From the NCBI RefSeq assembly GCF_011064615.1, contig NZ_JAALJH010000005.1:1-64000 (forward strand): a stretch of 64,000 nt of DNA, written 5' to 3'. The translations under genes and the position numbers were made by a program. Positions within the stretch are counted from its first letter, which is position 1. Every line of letters begins with the position of its first letter. Below the pieces are notes generated by a model, which was not told the origin of the DNA, made no database searches, and saw only the letters and a list, made by a program, of their open reading frames with translations. Source of the stretch: Aquisphaera insulae. Lineage in GTDB: Bacteria > Planctomycetota > Planctomycetia > Isosphaerales > Isosphaeraceae. Positions 29,161 through 38,021 of the stretch are shown in pieces.

Positions 29161-30983
29161 AGAGATACGCCCAGTGGATCGCCGCCGGCCTCCTCGTCGT
29201 CGAGCTCTTCACGCTCCGGCTCCTGAACGGGATCTCGAGCGGCGATTCGGCCATGGCGGGCATGTCGATGGGACGGAATGGCCCCGACGTCTCCCGAAAG
29301 ACGGACGCGCGGAAGCCGACGCGGTACGGGGTCGAGCTGACCGAGGTCGCGAAAGAATGCGGCGTCGATTTCGTGCACAAGGCCCCTACGCTTGACCCGA
29401 AGCTCGACCACATCATGCCGCAGATCGCCTCCATGGGCGCGTCGGTGGCGGTGTCCGACTTCGACCGCGACGGCTGGCACGATTTCTACGTCACCGACAG
29501 CTCCGAAGGGGGGAAGAACCGACTCTATCGGAACCTGGGCGACGGCAAGTTCCAGGACGTGGCCGAGTCGTTCGGCCTCGCAGACCTGAATCAGGTCGGA
29601 ACGGGCGTCTCGATGGGGTCGCTCTGGGCCGACTACGACAACGACGGCTTCGAAGACCTGTTCGTCTACAAGTGGGGCAGGCAGGAGCTCTTCCATAATG
29701 AGGCCGGCAAAGGCTTCTCGCGCGTGACCGACCGGGCGGGCTTCCCCGCCTGGATCAACTCCGGCTGCGCGGCCTGGCTGGACTACGACCGCGACGGCCA
29801 GCTCGACCTCTTCGTCGCCGGCTACTGGGCCGACCACCTGAACCTCTGGGACCTGAAGACGACGAAGATGATGCCGGAGAGCTTCGAGTACGCGAAGAAC
29901 GGCGGGCGGAAATACCTCTTCCGCAATCGGGGAGACGGGACGTTCGAGGACGTCACGAAGGCCGCGAGCATCGACAGCAACCGTTGGGCGCTCTGCGTGG
30001 GCGCGGCCGACCTTCGCGGCACCGGCTATCCCGACCTGTTCATCGCCAACGACTATGGCGTCTCCGAGCTGTTCGCCAACCAGCAGGGGAAGGGCTTCCG
30101 CGAGATCGGCAAGTCCGCCGGCGTGGGCGCGGCGCCCAAGAGCGGCATGAACGTCTGCTTCGGGGACATCTACAACAACGGCAAGCTCTCGGCCTACGTC
30201 ACCAACATCTCCGAGGAAGGGGTCCTGATCCAGGGGAACAACCTCTGGGTGCCGCGTGAGGGGACCTCGGGCGACTCGATCCAGTATGACAACCTGGCCA
30301 GCTCGCTCGGCGTCGAGCTCGGGGGATGGAGCTTCGGAGCCCAGTTCGGCGACCTGAACAACGACGGCACGCAGGACCTGATCCTGACCAACGGATACGT
30401 CTCCGCGGAGAAGGGGTCGAGCTACTGGTACGAGTTCTCGATGGTGGCGGGCGGCAACAGCTCGATCATCTCGGACGCGAAGAACTGGCCCCCCATGCAC
30501 GGCAAGAGCCTCTCCGGGTATCAGCAGAAGAAGGTCTGGCTGAATGACGGTGCCGGCCACTTCCGCGAGGTCGCCCAGGCGGTGGGCTACACCGACACGC
30601 ACGACGGCCGCGGCGTGGCCCTGGTGGACCTCTGGAACCGAGGCGTGCTCGACGTGATCGTCGCCAACCAGCGCGGGCCGCTCCTGATCTACCGGAACAC
30701 GGTCCCGGAGGATCGCCGCTGGATCGACTTCGAGCTCCGCGGGACGAGGTCGAATCGGGGCGCCATCGGCGCCCAGGTCCGGCTCTACTGGGACGGCAAG
30801 GAGCAGCTCCAGGAAGTCCATGGCAGCATGGGGTATTCCGCGCAGAATCAGCGGCGGCTGCACTTCGGCCTGGGCAAGGCCGACGCGATCGAGAAGGCCG
30901 TCATCCGCTGGCCGTCCGGCACCGTCCAGACCCTGGAGGCCCCGGCCCCGGGACAGGTCCACCAGATCGAGGAGCCCCGATGA
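29157..30983 (+). CDS. UnbV-like CRTAC1 family protein (FG-GAP + ASPIC)
   Basis: 608 residues. The N-terminal signal/anchor is WIAAGLLVVELFTLRLL. Seven or so FG-GAP/VCBS units follow (about 85-500), with calcium loops such as DFDRDGWHDFYV, DYDNDGFEDLFV, DYDRDGQLDLFV and DLNNDGTQDLIL. The C-terminus is an ASPIC/UnbV domain (RGTRSNRGAIGAQVRLYWDG, QNQRRLHFGLGKA, IRWPSGTVQTLE). The domain is named after UnbV of enediyne clusters, which is usually paired with UnbU; here an UnbU-like gene follows with an ATGA overlap (30980-30983). Function is unknown; the protein should sit outside the cytoplasmic membrane. Confidence 0.9.
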   Translation: MKRYAQWIAAGLLVVELFTLRLLNGISSGDSAMAGMSMGRNGPDVSRKTDARKPTRYGVELTEVAKECGVDFVHKAPTLDPKLDHIMPQIASMGASVAVSDFDRDGWHDFYVTDSSEGGKNRLYRNLGDGKFQDVAESFGLADLNQVGTGVSMGSLWADYDNDGFEDLFVYKWGRQELFHNEAGKGFSRVTDRAGFPAWINSGCAAWLDYDRDGQLDLFVAGYWADHLNLWDLKTTKMMPESFEYAKNGGRKYLFRNRGDGTFEDVTKAASIDSNRWALCVGAADLRGTGYPDLFIANDYGVSELFANQQGKGFREIGKSAGVGAAPKSGMNVCFGDIYNNGKLSAYVTNISEEGVLIQGNNLWVPREGTSGDSIQYDNLASSLGVELGGWSFGAQFGDLNNDGTQDLILTNGYVSAEKGSSYWYEFSMVAGGNSSIISDAKNWPPMHGKSLSGYQQKKVWLNDGAGHFREVAQAVGYTDTHDGRGVALVDLWNRGVLDVIVANQRGPLLIYRNTVPEDRRWIDFELRGTRSNRGAIGAQVRLYWDGKEQLQEVHGSMGYSAQNQRRLHFGLGKADAIEKAVIRWPSGTVQTLEAPAPGQVHQIEEPR

Positions 30984-31846
30984 GCACGACCCTCTCGAGC
31001 CCGCCCCCCGTCGTCAGGACCTCCCCCCCGAAGGGCTGGCGGCACCTGATCAGCTTCAACAACCGCTACCTCGCGCCGGTGCTCATCACCTCGATCCTCC
31101 TGGTCGGGCAGTTGAGCTTCGGGATCCTGGAAAGCTACACGCGGACCCTGCTGGCGATCGGCTCCTCGATCCTCGCCGAGGTGATCCTCAGCCGCCTGCT
31201 GCTGGGGAAGTGGCCCCACCTGGCCAGCGCCTACATCACGGGCATCAGCGTCGGCATCCTGGTCCGGTCGCCGTTCTACTGGCCCTACGTGCTCTGCGCG
31301 GTCATCTCGATCACCTCGAAGTATGCGATCCGCTGGCACGGTCGCCACATCTGGAATCCGTCGAATTTGGGGGTCAGCGCCTTGCTCTTCCTCGCCCCGG
31401 CGACCGTGGCGGGCCTGAGCGTCCAGTGGGGCAATGCCGTCTACCCGATGCTGGTGATCTGGCTCCTCGGCTCGGTGATCATCTGGCGGCTGAAGCGGTT
31501 TCACATCTGCGCGACGTATGTGCTTTCGTTCCTCTGCTTCTCCGGCATTCGCAGCCTCTTAACCGGCGACCCGTGGCTGGCGGCGGTCTCGCCCATCACC
31601 GGGCCGATGTACCAGCTCTTCACCTTCTTCATGATCACGGACCCGCCGACCACGGTGAGATCGAAGCGGGGACAGGTCCTGGTGGCCTTCCTGGTGGCGG
31701 CCATGGAGGCGTTCCTCCGCCTCAATCGCGTCGTCCACGCTCCGTATTACGCCCTCTTCCTCGTCGGCCCCGCGGCGAACGTGATCGACATCTGGTGGCG
31801 GGAGCGGCGACCCGTCGGCGGTCCCGCCGCGGCCCAACCTGGCTGA
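30980..31846 (+). CDS. UnbU-like membrane protein of the NqrB/RnfD family
   Basis: 288 residues with about eight hydrophobic segments. NQR2/RnfD/RnfE family landmarks are KYAIRWHGRHIWNPSNLGV and FFMITDPPTTVRSKRGQV. The SGAT-type motif whose Thr carries covalent FMN in NqrB and RnfD is not visible, and no other Rnf or Nqr subunit is present. It is therefore better read as the stand-alone UnbU type than as a respiratory complex subunit. It could move electrons or a cofactor across the membrane, but this is inference. Start overlaps the UnbV-like stop; 48 bp separate it from the next gene. Confidence 0.82.
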   Translation: MSTTLSSPPPVVRTSPPKGWRHLISFNNRYLAPVLITSILLVGQLSFGILESYTRTLLAIGSSILAEVILSRLLLGKWPHLASAYITGISVGILVRSPFYWPYVLCAVISITSKYAIRWHGRHIWNPSNLGVSALLFLAPATVAGLSVQWGNAVYPMLVIWLLGSVIIWRLKRFHICATYVLSFLCFSGIRSLLTGDPWLAAVSPITGPMYQLFTFFMITDPPTTVRSKRGQVLVAFLVAAMEAFLRLNRVVHAPYYALFLVGPAANVIDIWWRERRPVGGPAAAQPG

Positions 31847-31894
31847 TCCGTACATCGGGCCGAGCGCCCGCAGGACACAGACAAGGAGCTCATC

Positions 31895-33265
31895 ATGCTG
31901 GCTGGAATGGAACGCCTGGTCGACCTGGTCGGTATCCGGGAGTCGGCCCTGACCGGGGCCGCGACCGCGGACATCGAGCGGGCCCTCCGCGCCGGGGAGG
32001 TCGAGACCCTGAGTGCCACCGACGGGCACTTCGCCGCCACGATCCGCGACGGCCAGACCGTCCGGCTGGCACGGACGATCGGGCTGCCGCTCCGGTACTT
32101 CGTCGCCAAGCGCTATCACGGGCCATACCTCGTGGTCTCCGACCGCATGGACCGCATCTACGACTACTGCTGCCGCGAGAAGATCGGCTGGCAATTCGAT
32201 CCCCTCTACACGCGCATGGTCCCGGCGCACTACATGGTGGAGATCGACCAGGTGGGATGTCCCGACCCGAACCCCCGCTACCACCGCTTCTTCGACGCTC
32301 GTGTCGGGGAGGGGCCGGAGGACATCCGGGAGCTGGGCGCGGCGTACGTCCGGGCGGCCCTGAAATCGATCGAGGGCTGGATTGCCCGGGTCCCCGACGA
32401 TGAGCCGATCGCCGTCCTTTTCTCCGGCGGGATCGACAGCGGCTCGATCCTGCTGCTGGCACGTCAGGCCCTCAAGAACCTGGATCGCGATCCGGACCTC
32501 GTCCGCGCGTTCACGCTCGACCTCGGCGGCGGCGAGGACGCGGCCCAGGCGGAGCAGTGGGTCCGCGCGATGGGCCTGGAATCGTCCTGGGAGCGGATCG
32601 CGCGGCCGCGGGTGATCCCCGACATGGAGGAGGCCATCGCGGTCATCGAGGACTATCATCCCCTGGACGTCGAATGTGCCGCGGCCAGCCTGATCCTGCT
32701 GAGGGCGATCCGCGAGATGTATCCCGACGTCCGCCACCTTCTCGACGGCGACGGCGGCGACGAGAACCTGAAAGCCTACCCGATGGAGGATTCGGACCTC
32801 ACCCTCTCGAGCATCCTCAAGAATCCGCTCCTCTACCAGGAAGGCTGGGGGATCGACGCGATCAAGCACAGCCAGACCTATTCCGGAGGACTCTCGCGGT
32901 CCTACGCGAGGACCTTCGCCCCGGCCCAGCACCTGGGATTCTCGGCCTTCAGCCCCTATACGACCCGGTCGGTGATCGCGGCGGCGATGGCGATCCCGTT
33001 CGAGCCGCTCCTGGCCGGCGATCCGGAGCGGCTCTACGCGCTCAAGGGGCAGGTGGTCGGTGCGGGCGTCGAGGCGGTCACCGGCATCCGCATGCCGATC
33101 TTCGCCAAGCGGCGATTCCAGGCCGGCGCCGGCGGGGCGAACCGGCGGTGGAAGCTGAGCAAGGCGTGGTGCCGCCAGGTCTTCCTCAGGCAGTGGGAAG
33201 ACCGCCTCCGCACCGCCTGGGATCCCTCCGCCGAGCGCGTCTCCGGCAACGCCATCACGGCCTGA
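31895..33265 (+). CDS. Asparagine synthetase-like enzyme without glutaminase nucleophile
   Basis: 456 residues, ATG 31895 with AAGGAG 6 nt upstream. The synthetase domain has the PP-loop SGGIDS (177-182) and LDGDGGDEN (283-291), the hallmarks of AsnB-type AMP-forming amidotransferases. The N-terminal 150 residues keep only the later part of the Ntn glutaminase fold (TDGHFAATIRDGQTV, RYFVAKRYHGPYLVVSD); no Cys follows the initiator Met, so glutamine hydrolysis is not expected. Homologues without that Cys include beta-lactam synthetase and carbapenam synthetase, which close rings on an internal amine. Free ammonia or an amine substrate is therefore likely. Substrate unknown. Confidence 0.88.
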   Translation: MLAGMERLVDLVGIRESALTGAATADIERALRAGEVETLSATDGHFAATIRDGQTVRLARTIGLPLRYFVAKRYHGPYLVVSDRMDRIYDYCCREKIGWQFDPLYTRMVPAHYMVEIDQVGCPDPNPRYHRFFDARVGEGPEDIRELGAAYVRAALKSIEGWIARVPDDEPIAVLFSGGIDSGSILLLARQALKNLDRDPDLVRAFTLDLGGGEDAAQAEQWVRAMGLESSWERIARPRVIPDMEEAIAVIEDYHPLDVECAAASLILLRAIREMYPDVRHLLDGDGGDENLKAYPMEDSDLTLSSILKNPLLYQEGWGIDAIKHSQTYSGGLSRSYARTFAPAQHLGFSAFSPYTTRSVIAAAMAIPFEPLLAGDPERLYALKGQVVGAGVEAVTGIRMPIFAKRRFQAGAGGANRRWKLSKAWCRQVFLRQWEDRLRTAWDPSAERVSGNAITA

Positions 33266-33287
33266 CCGAACCCGGAGGCCAGGCCCG

Positions 33288-34289
33288 GTGACCGAACCGA
33301 CGAACGAGCCCGGAGCCTCGGCCTATCCGAGCTCGGCCTCCGCGCGGACCCAGTGGATCCTCGAGCGACGTCCGGCGAGGAACGCGCTCGATCCGATGCG
33401 ACCGTACGCCGTCCTCGCCGAAACGGAGCCCGGGCTCGACGGCCGGCCCGTGGACGTCGCCACGATCTTCCTGACGAACCGCGAGTGCCCCTGGCGATGC
33501 CTGATGTGCGACCTCTGGCGGAACACGCTCCAGGCGACCGTCCCGGCGGGCGCGATCGCGGCCCAGGTCGCCTACGGCCTGGCGCAATTGCCGCCACCGG
33601 CCCCCGGACGCTCCGCGATCAAGCTCTACAACGCCGGCAGTTTCTTCGACCCCCACGCGATCCCGACCGCGGAGTATCCGGCCGTCGCTCGGCTCGCGGC
33701 ACCCTTCGACCGCACGATCGTCGAGTGCCACCCGGCGCTCGTCGATCATCGGGTCATGGATTTCCGCCATCTCCTTCCCGGGCGACTCGAGATCGCGATG
33801 GGCCTGGAGACCGTCCACCCCGAGGTCCTGAAACGCCTCAACAAGCGGATGACCCTTGACCGCTTCCGCCGCGCCGCCGAGTTCCTCGGGCAGAACCAGA
33901 TCGGCCTCCGCGTCTTCATCCTGGTCCGCCCGCCCTGGTTGGGGGACGCGGAAGGCCTGGAATGGGCCCGCCGCAGCCTGGATTTCGCCTTCGACTGCGG
34001 CGCGGCGGTTGCCTGCCTGATCCCGACGCGCGGCGGGAACGGGGCGATGGAGGAGCTGGCGGCCTCGGGCGAGTTCTCGCCCCCGTCGCTTCGGTCCCTC
34101 GAGCTGGCCCTGGAATACGGCCTCCATGCGAAGCGTGCGATCGTCATGGCGGACGACTGGGACATCGAGAAGGTCGCGGATTGTCCTCGATGCGCCACGG
34201 ATCGGGTCGCGCGAATCCGGACGATGAACGCCTCGCAGGGCTTCCCTCCCGCGGTCGAGTGCGATGCCTGCGACCCGACACGGCGATGA
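33288..34289 (+). CDS. Radical SAM protein with C-terminal CxxC pairs
   Basis: 333 residues from GTG 33288, with GGAGG about 11 nt upstream. The cluster motif is CPWRCLMC (Cys67, Cys71, Cys74), a standard CxxxCxxC radical SAM site in the context IFLTNRECPWRCLMCDLW. Later blocks IKLYNAGSFFDP and GLETVHPEVLKRLNKRMT resemble the Elp3/TIGR01210-like branch. The C-terminus has Cys299-x2-Cys302 and Cys325-x2-Cys328, possibly a zinc site or a second cluster. The reaction cannot be assigned. It is the last gene of the run, 22 bp after the asparagine-synthetase-like gene; its stop directly abuts the stop of the convergent GH32 gene. Confidence 0.88.
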   Translation: MTEPTNEPGASAYPSSASARTQWILERRPARNALDPMRPYAVLAETEPGLDGRPVDVATIFLTNRECPWRCLMCDLWRNTLQATVPAGAIAAQVAYGLAQLPPPAPGRSAIKLYNAGSFFDPHAIPTAEYPAVARLAAPFDRTIVECHPALVDHRVMDFRHLLPGRLEIAMGLETVHPEVLKRLNKRMTLDRFRRAAEFLGQNQIGLRVFILVRPPWLGDAEGLEWARRSLDFAFDCGAAVACLIPTRGGNGAMEELAASGEFSPPSLRSLELALEYGLHAKRAIVMADDWDIEKVADCPRCATDRVARIRTMNASQGFPPAVECDACDPTRR

Positions 34290-36437
34290 TCATTCCGGCC
34301 GGGCGGGCCAGGCGGATTTCAGCTCGATGATCCGGAGCGAACGGATCCGGGCGTGCCCGCCGGCCGCGGCCACGTCCAGCCGATCGTGCTTCGGCAGGAA
34401 GCACCCCGAGATCGAGACCTCGCCGTCGTTCGCGAAGGCCTCGATCGAGGCGCGATCGACCAGGATCTCGACCGAGCGGACGCGGCCCGAGACGGTCGCC
34501 GGCCCGCTCTGGCAGGCCATGGATCCCCCAGTGAGCACGACCTGAGTGCCGCGCAAGGAGAAGGTCAACGTCGAACCCTCGGGGCACTCGACGTCGGCCA
34601 AGAGCCGAAATCCATCGGGCGGTTGCGGCAGGGCCCGGGACTGGCCGGCGGCCAGATCCAGGTCACCGACCGTGTGTTCCCGCCCATGCAGCGTGGCGAT
34701 CTCCGCGGCCGGCTTTCGAAACAGCCGGGGCGATCCGCCAACCGTCTTCAGGCTCAGGTCGCAGGGGAAGCTCATCTGCTGGTTGAAGGGCATGTCCGGG
34801 TAGGAGCCCCCGCGCATCCAGGCGATCTGGACGCGGCGGCCGGGCTGGCCGGCGATGTCCCCCCACGATCCGGTCGCGTAGAAGCTTGGCCCCAGGTCCC
34901 CCGGTCGGACGGGCGTTTCGGCATGGAACGCCTTGCCGTCGAACGAGCCGGCGGAGTATTGGCCATTGCCGCGGACGAGCACCCACTTCTGCCGCGCGAG
35001 GTCGCCATCGAGGGGGAGCGGGAAGAAGTCCGGACACTCGAAGCAGTCGGTGACCGGCTCCTTCTCCTCGTGCCAGTCGAGGAGGTTCTCCGACGTGAAG
35101 AAGAGGTAGCTGTTGACGCACGAGAGGACCATGACCCACCGCCGCGTCGGCTCGTGCCAGAAGACCTTCGGATCGCGCTCCGGGTGGTGGAAGATCGGGT
35201 TTCCCGCGTACCTCGCCCAGGTCAGGCCGCGGTCCAGGCTGAACGAGATGCACTGGCTGTGGTTGTCGAAGCCCGACCAGAAGGCCAGCAGTGGGGGATT
35301 GTGGTCATCGGGAGAGAGCTTGGAGACGTTCCTCGCGTCGAGCACGGTGGTGCCGGACTGGACGCCGCTGCCGTATCGTTTGTCGTCCCAGAACGCGGGC
35401 TGGATCTCCGTCCAGTGGACCAGGTCCTTGCTCACCGCGTGGATCCAGCAGCGGGCCCAGCGCTGGGCCATGAGGTGATACTGACCGTCGAGATGGATGA
35501 GGCCGTTGACGTCGTTCATCCAGCCCTCCTCGCGCATCCCCGGATTGAGCTTCCGGAGCGTCCACTGCCGGGCCGTGAAGTGGAACTGGGGCCGGTGCTT
35601 CTCGCGGTAGAGGTCCGGGGCCGGGGGGAGCAGGACGGTCTCGGTGTACCGCTTCTTTCGGGCCGCGACCGCCTCGGCGCCCCCGGCCAGCCGCTCGATC
35701 TCGGTGATCGGGAGCGCGCGGTCCCAGAGCGCGACGTGATCGACGAGCCCTTTCCAGCCGGTCTTCACGCCCTCCCCGGCCGGCTCACCGCCGATCAGGC
35801 AGGGGGCCCGGTTGCCGCCGCGGACCGGGCCCTCCGCCGGCGACTCGTCCATCAGCACGCCATCGACGAAGAGCTGGACCGCCTTGCCGTCGTAGCGGCC
35901 GGTGAGGACGTGCCAGTCCCTGGGACCGATCTTTTCGAGCGGGGCGATCACGGCCGTCATCCCGGGCCGATCGCGGAGGCCGATCTCGAAACTGACCTCC
36001 GAGCGACTCGAATAGAGGTTGTAGACGAGCTGGTCGTGCCCGCCGTGCTTGCTGAAGATGGGCCCGTCCCAGGCCCCCGAGGGGCATCGGAGCCGGACGC
36101 TGACCGTGAGCGCATTGCTGGCGAGATTCAGGTTGCCGCCGTCCCCCTGGCCGGCGTCGAGGTATCCGCCGTCGAGCTGGGCGACCTTGCTGTCCTCTCC
36201 GGCCGCCAGCGAGGCCCGAAGATCCTCACCGTCCAGCGTCTTCCCCAGGGTCGCCGCCCCGACGGCGTGCAGCTCGTCCTTCCCGGACACGTCCCGAGCA
36301 TTCGCCATCGACCAGGCCGCCACCGCAGTCCGGAAGCTGGAATCGGCCGCCGCGGGCCCGGGCGCTTCCTGGGCGGCAAAGGCAGTCGAGGCGATCGGGA
36401 GGGAGAGCACGAGAGCGGAAAGGACGGAAGTTCTCAT
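34290..36437 (-). CDS. Secreted GH32 fructan hydrolase with N-terminal LamG-like domain
   Basis: 715 residues. Signal peptide 1-22. A concanavalin/LamG-like domain spans about 35-250 (GRYDGKAVQLFVDGVLMDES; GLVDHVALWDRAL). The GH32 five-blade domain starts near 280: nucleophile Asp309 in WMNDVNGL (usually WMNDPNG), RDP at 421-423, acid/base Glu467 in ECPD. A beta-sandwich with VEILVDRASIEAFANDGE closes the protein. The family hydrolyses levan, inulin or sucrose-type fructosides; the fused lectin-like module suggests polymer binding. It lies 21 bp after glpD, so it is probably co-transcribed with glpK and glpD. Confidence 0.95.
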   Translation of the reverse strand: MRTSVLSALVLSLPIASTAFAAQEAPGPAAADSSFRTAVAAWSMANARDVSGKDELHAVGAATLGKTLDGEDLRASLAAGEDSKVAQLDGGYLDAGQGDGGNLNLASNALTVSVRLRCPSGAWDGPIFSKHGGHDQLVYNLYSSRSEVSFEIGLRDRPGMTAVIAPLEKIGPRDWHVLTGRYDGKAVQLFVDGVLMDESPAEGPVRGGNRAPCLIGGEPAGEGVKTGWKGLVDHVALWDRALPITEIERLAGGAEAVAARKKRYTETVLLPPAPDLYREKHRPQFHFTARQWTLRKLNPGMREEGWMNDVNGLIHLDGQYHLMAQRWARCWIHAVSKDLVHWTEIQPAFWDDKRYGSGVQSGTTVLDARNVSKLSPDDHNPPLLAFWSGFDNHSQCISFSLDRGLTWARYAGNPIFHHPERDPKVFWHEPTRRWVMVLSCVNSYLFFTSENLLDWHEEKEPVTDCFECPDFFPLPLDGDLARQKWVLVRGNGQYSAGSFDGKAFHAETPVRPGDLGPSFYATGSWGDIAGQPGRRVQIAWMRGGSYPDMPFNQQMSFPCDLSLKTVGGSPRLFRKPAAEIATLHGREHTVGDLDLAAGQSRALPQPPDGFRLLADVECPEGSTLTFSLRGTQVVLTGGSMACQSGPATVSGRVRSVEILVDRASIEAFANDGEVSISGCFLPKHDRLDVAAAGGHARIRSLRIIELKSAWPARPE

Positions 36438-36458
36438 GACGATCGATCTTCTCGGGTT

Positions 36459-38021
36459 TCAGGAGACGAGGAAGCTCTCCCCGATCGGCCGGAAGGCCTC
36501 GACCTGGGCCGCGGCCCAGGCCTGGTCCTTGCCCAGCTCGTTCGCGAGGAGGACGGCGACTTCGGGCGCCATGGCGAGCGCGGCCCTTGCATTCAGGAAC
36601 GCCGCCCGCGTCCGGCGGCAGAGGACGTCCTCGACGGTCCGGGCCATCTCGTGCTGGGCCGCCCAGGCGACCTGGGCGGCGACGATCGGGAGCGCAGGAT
36701 CGAGTTGCCGGCCGAGTCGCCCCGACGTCCCCGCGAGCGACCGGATGGCGATGGCGTCCGCTCCGTACACGGCCAGCGGATCCTCCGGCGGAAGCGATTC
36801 CGCGGAGCCGTGGATCGAGAGCTCTCGCGTCGGGCAGGGTCGCTCGGGCAGGCCCGCCACGATCGCCGCCTGGTCGACCGTGTCCTCCGCCATGTGCCGG
36901 TAGGTCGTCCACTTGCCGCCGCAGATGGTGACCAGCCCTGACGGGGCGATCTCCAGGTGGTGATCGCGCGAGAGGGCGGCGGTGCTGGTGCCGTCGCCGG
37001 CGCGGACCAGGGGGCGGATGCCCGCGAAGGCGCTCAGGACGTCGGCCCGCGTCGCCGGACGGGCGAGGTATTCGGCCGCCGTCTCGAGGATGAAATCGAT
37101 CTCGTCCGCCATCGGACGAGGATCGAGGGGGACATGATCGATCTCGACGTCGGTCGTGCCCACCACGACGTGGTCGTGCCAGGGGATCGCGAACATCACC
37201 CGGCCGTCGGCCGTGTGGGGGACCATGATGGCCGAATCGCCGGGCAGGAACGACTTCGGCAGGACGATATGCGCCCCCTGGCTGGGCGCGATAATGGGCT
37301 TGAGAGACGGATCGTCCGCCAGGCGCAACGCGTCCGAGAAGGGACCCGTCGCGTTCACGACCACCCGCGCCGATAGCTCGAGCTCGACGCCCCCTTCCAG
37401 GTCGAGAGCGACCACGCCGGTGACCAGGCCTTCCGGGTTCTTTCGCAGCCGCTCGACCCTCACGTAGTTGGCGACCGCGGCGCCATGCTCGACGGCGGTC
37501 TGGGCCAGGTTGACGAGGAGCCGGGAGTCGTCGAAGAGGCCGTCGTAGTACTGGACACCGCCGCGGAGACCATCGGTCTTGATGGTGGGCAGCGCCCTGA
37601 GCGTGTCCTCCTTCGAGAGGACCTTCGAGGGCCCGAATCCGAAACGCCCGGCCAGCAGGTCGTAGACTTTCATCCCAATGCCGTAGAAGGGGGCTTCCCA
37701 CCAGGCATAGTTGGGGACGACGAACCGGAGGTTCGAAACCAGGTGCGGCGCCAGCTTCATCAGGAGGCCGCGCTCCCGGAGGGCCTCGATGACGAGGCTG
37801 ACGTTCCCCTGCTGGAGATAGCGGACGCCCCCGTGGACCAGCTTGGTGGACCGGCTGGACGTCCCCTTGCCGAAATCGGCCTGCTCGAGCAGCGCGGTGC
37901 GGTATCCCCGGGCCGCGGCGTCCACCGCGACCCCCATCCCGGTCGCGCCGCCCCCCACGACGACCACGTCCCAGGTCGTCCGCCGATCCGCCAGCCTGGC
38001 CATCGTTTCCGCGCGATTCAT
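36459..38021 (-). CDS. glpD: Aerobic glycerol-3-phosphate dehydrogenase GlpD
   Basis: 520 residues. The FAD-binding Rossmann motif is [21 protein letters not shown] (start of the protein, about 19-39); [16 protein letters not shown] is the FAD-dependent GlpD signature; a DAO_C domain occupies the last 130 residues. It oxidises glycerol-3-phosphate to dihydroxyacetone phosphate and passes electrons to quinone at the membrane. The start overlaps the glpK stop as ATGA, so it is translationally coupled to glycerol kinase. GH32 follows 21 bp downstream. Confidence 0.96.
   Translation of the reverse strand: MNRAETMARLADRRTTWDVVVVGGGATGMGVAVDAAARGYRTALLEQADFGKGTSSRSTKLVHGGVRYLQQGNVSLVIEALRERGLLMKLAPHLVSNLRFVVPNYAWWEAPFYGIGMKVYDLLAGRFGFGPSKVLSKEDTLRALPTIKTDGLRGGVQYYDGLFDDSRLLVNLAQTAVEHGAAVANYVRVERLRKNPEGLVTGVVALDLEGGVELELSARVVVNATGPFSDALRLADDPSLKPIIAPSQGAHIVLPKSFLPGDSAIMVPHTADGRVMFAIPWHDHVVVGTTDVEIDHVPLDPRPMADEIDFILETAAEYLARPATRADVLSAFAGIRPLVRAGDGTSTAALSRDHHLEIAPSGLVTICGGKWTTYRHMAEDTVDQAAIVAGLPERPCPTRELSIHGSAESLPPEDPLAVYGADAIAIRSLAGTSGRLGRQLDPALPIVAAQVAWAAQHEMARTVEDVLCRRTRAAFLNARAALAMAPEVAVLLANELGKDQAWAAAQVEAFRPIGESFLVS

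Noticed and set aside
30980..31846. Subunit D of a complete Rnf electron-transport complex
   Set aside because: No other Rnf or Nqr subunit is nearby and the flavin attachment motif is not visible.
25618..34289. Enediyne biosynthetic cluster
   Set aside because: UnbV- and UnbU-like proteins are present, but there is no PKS, no thioesterase and no tailoring set in the window.
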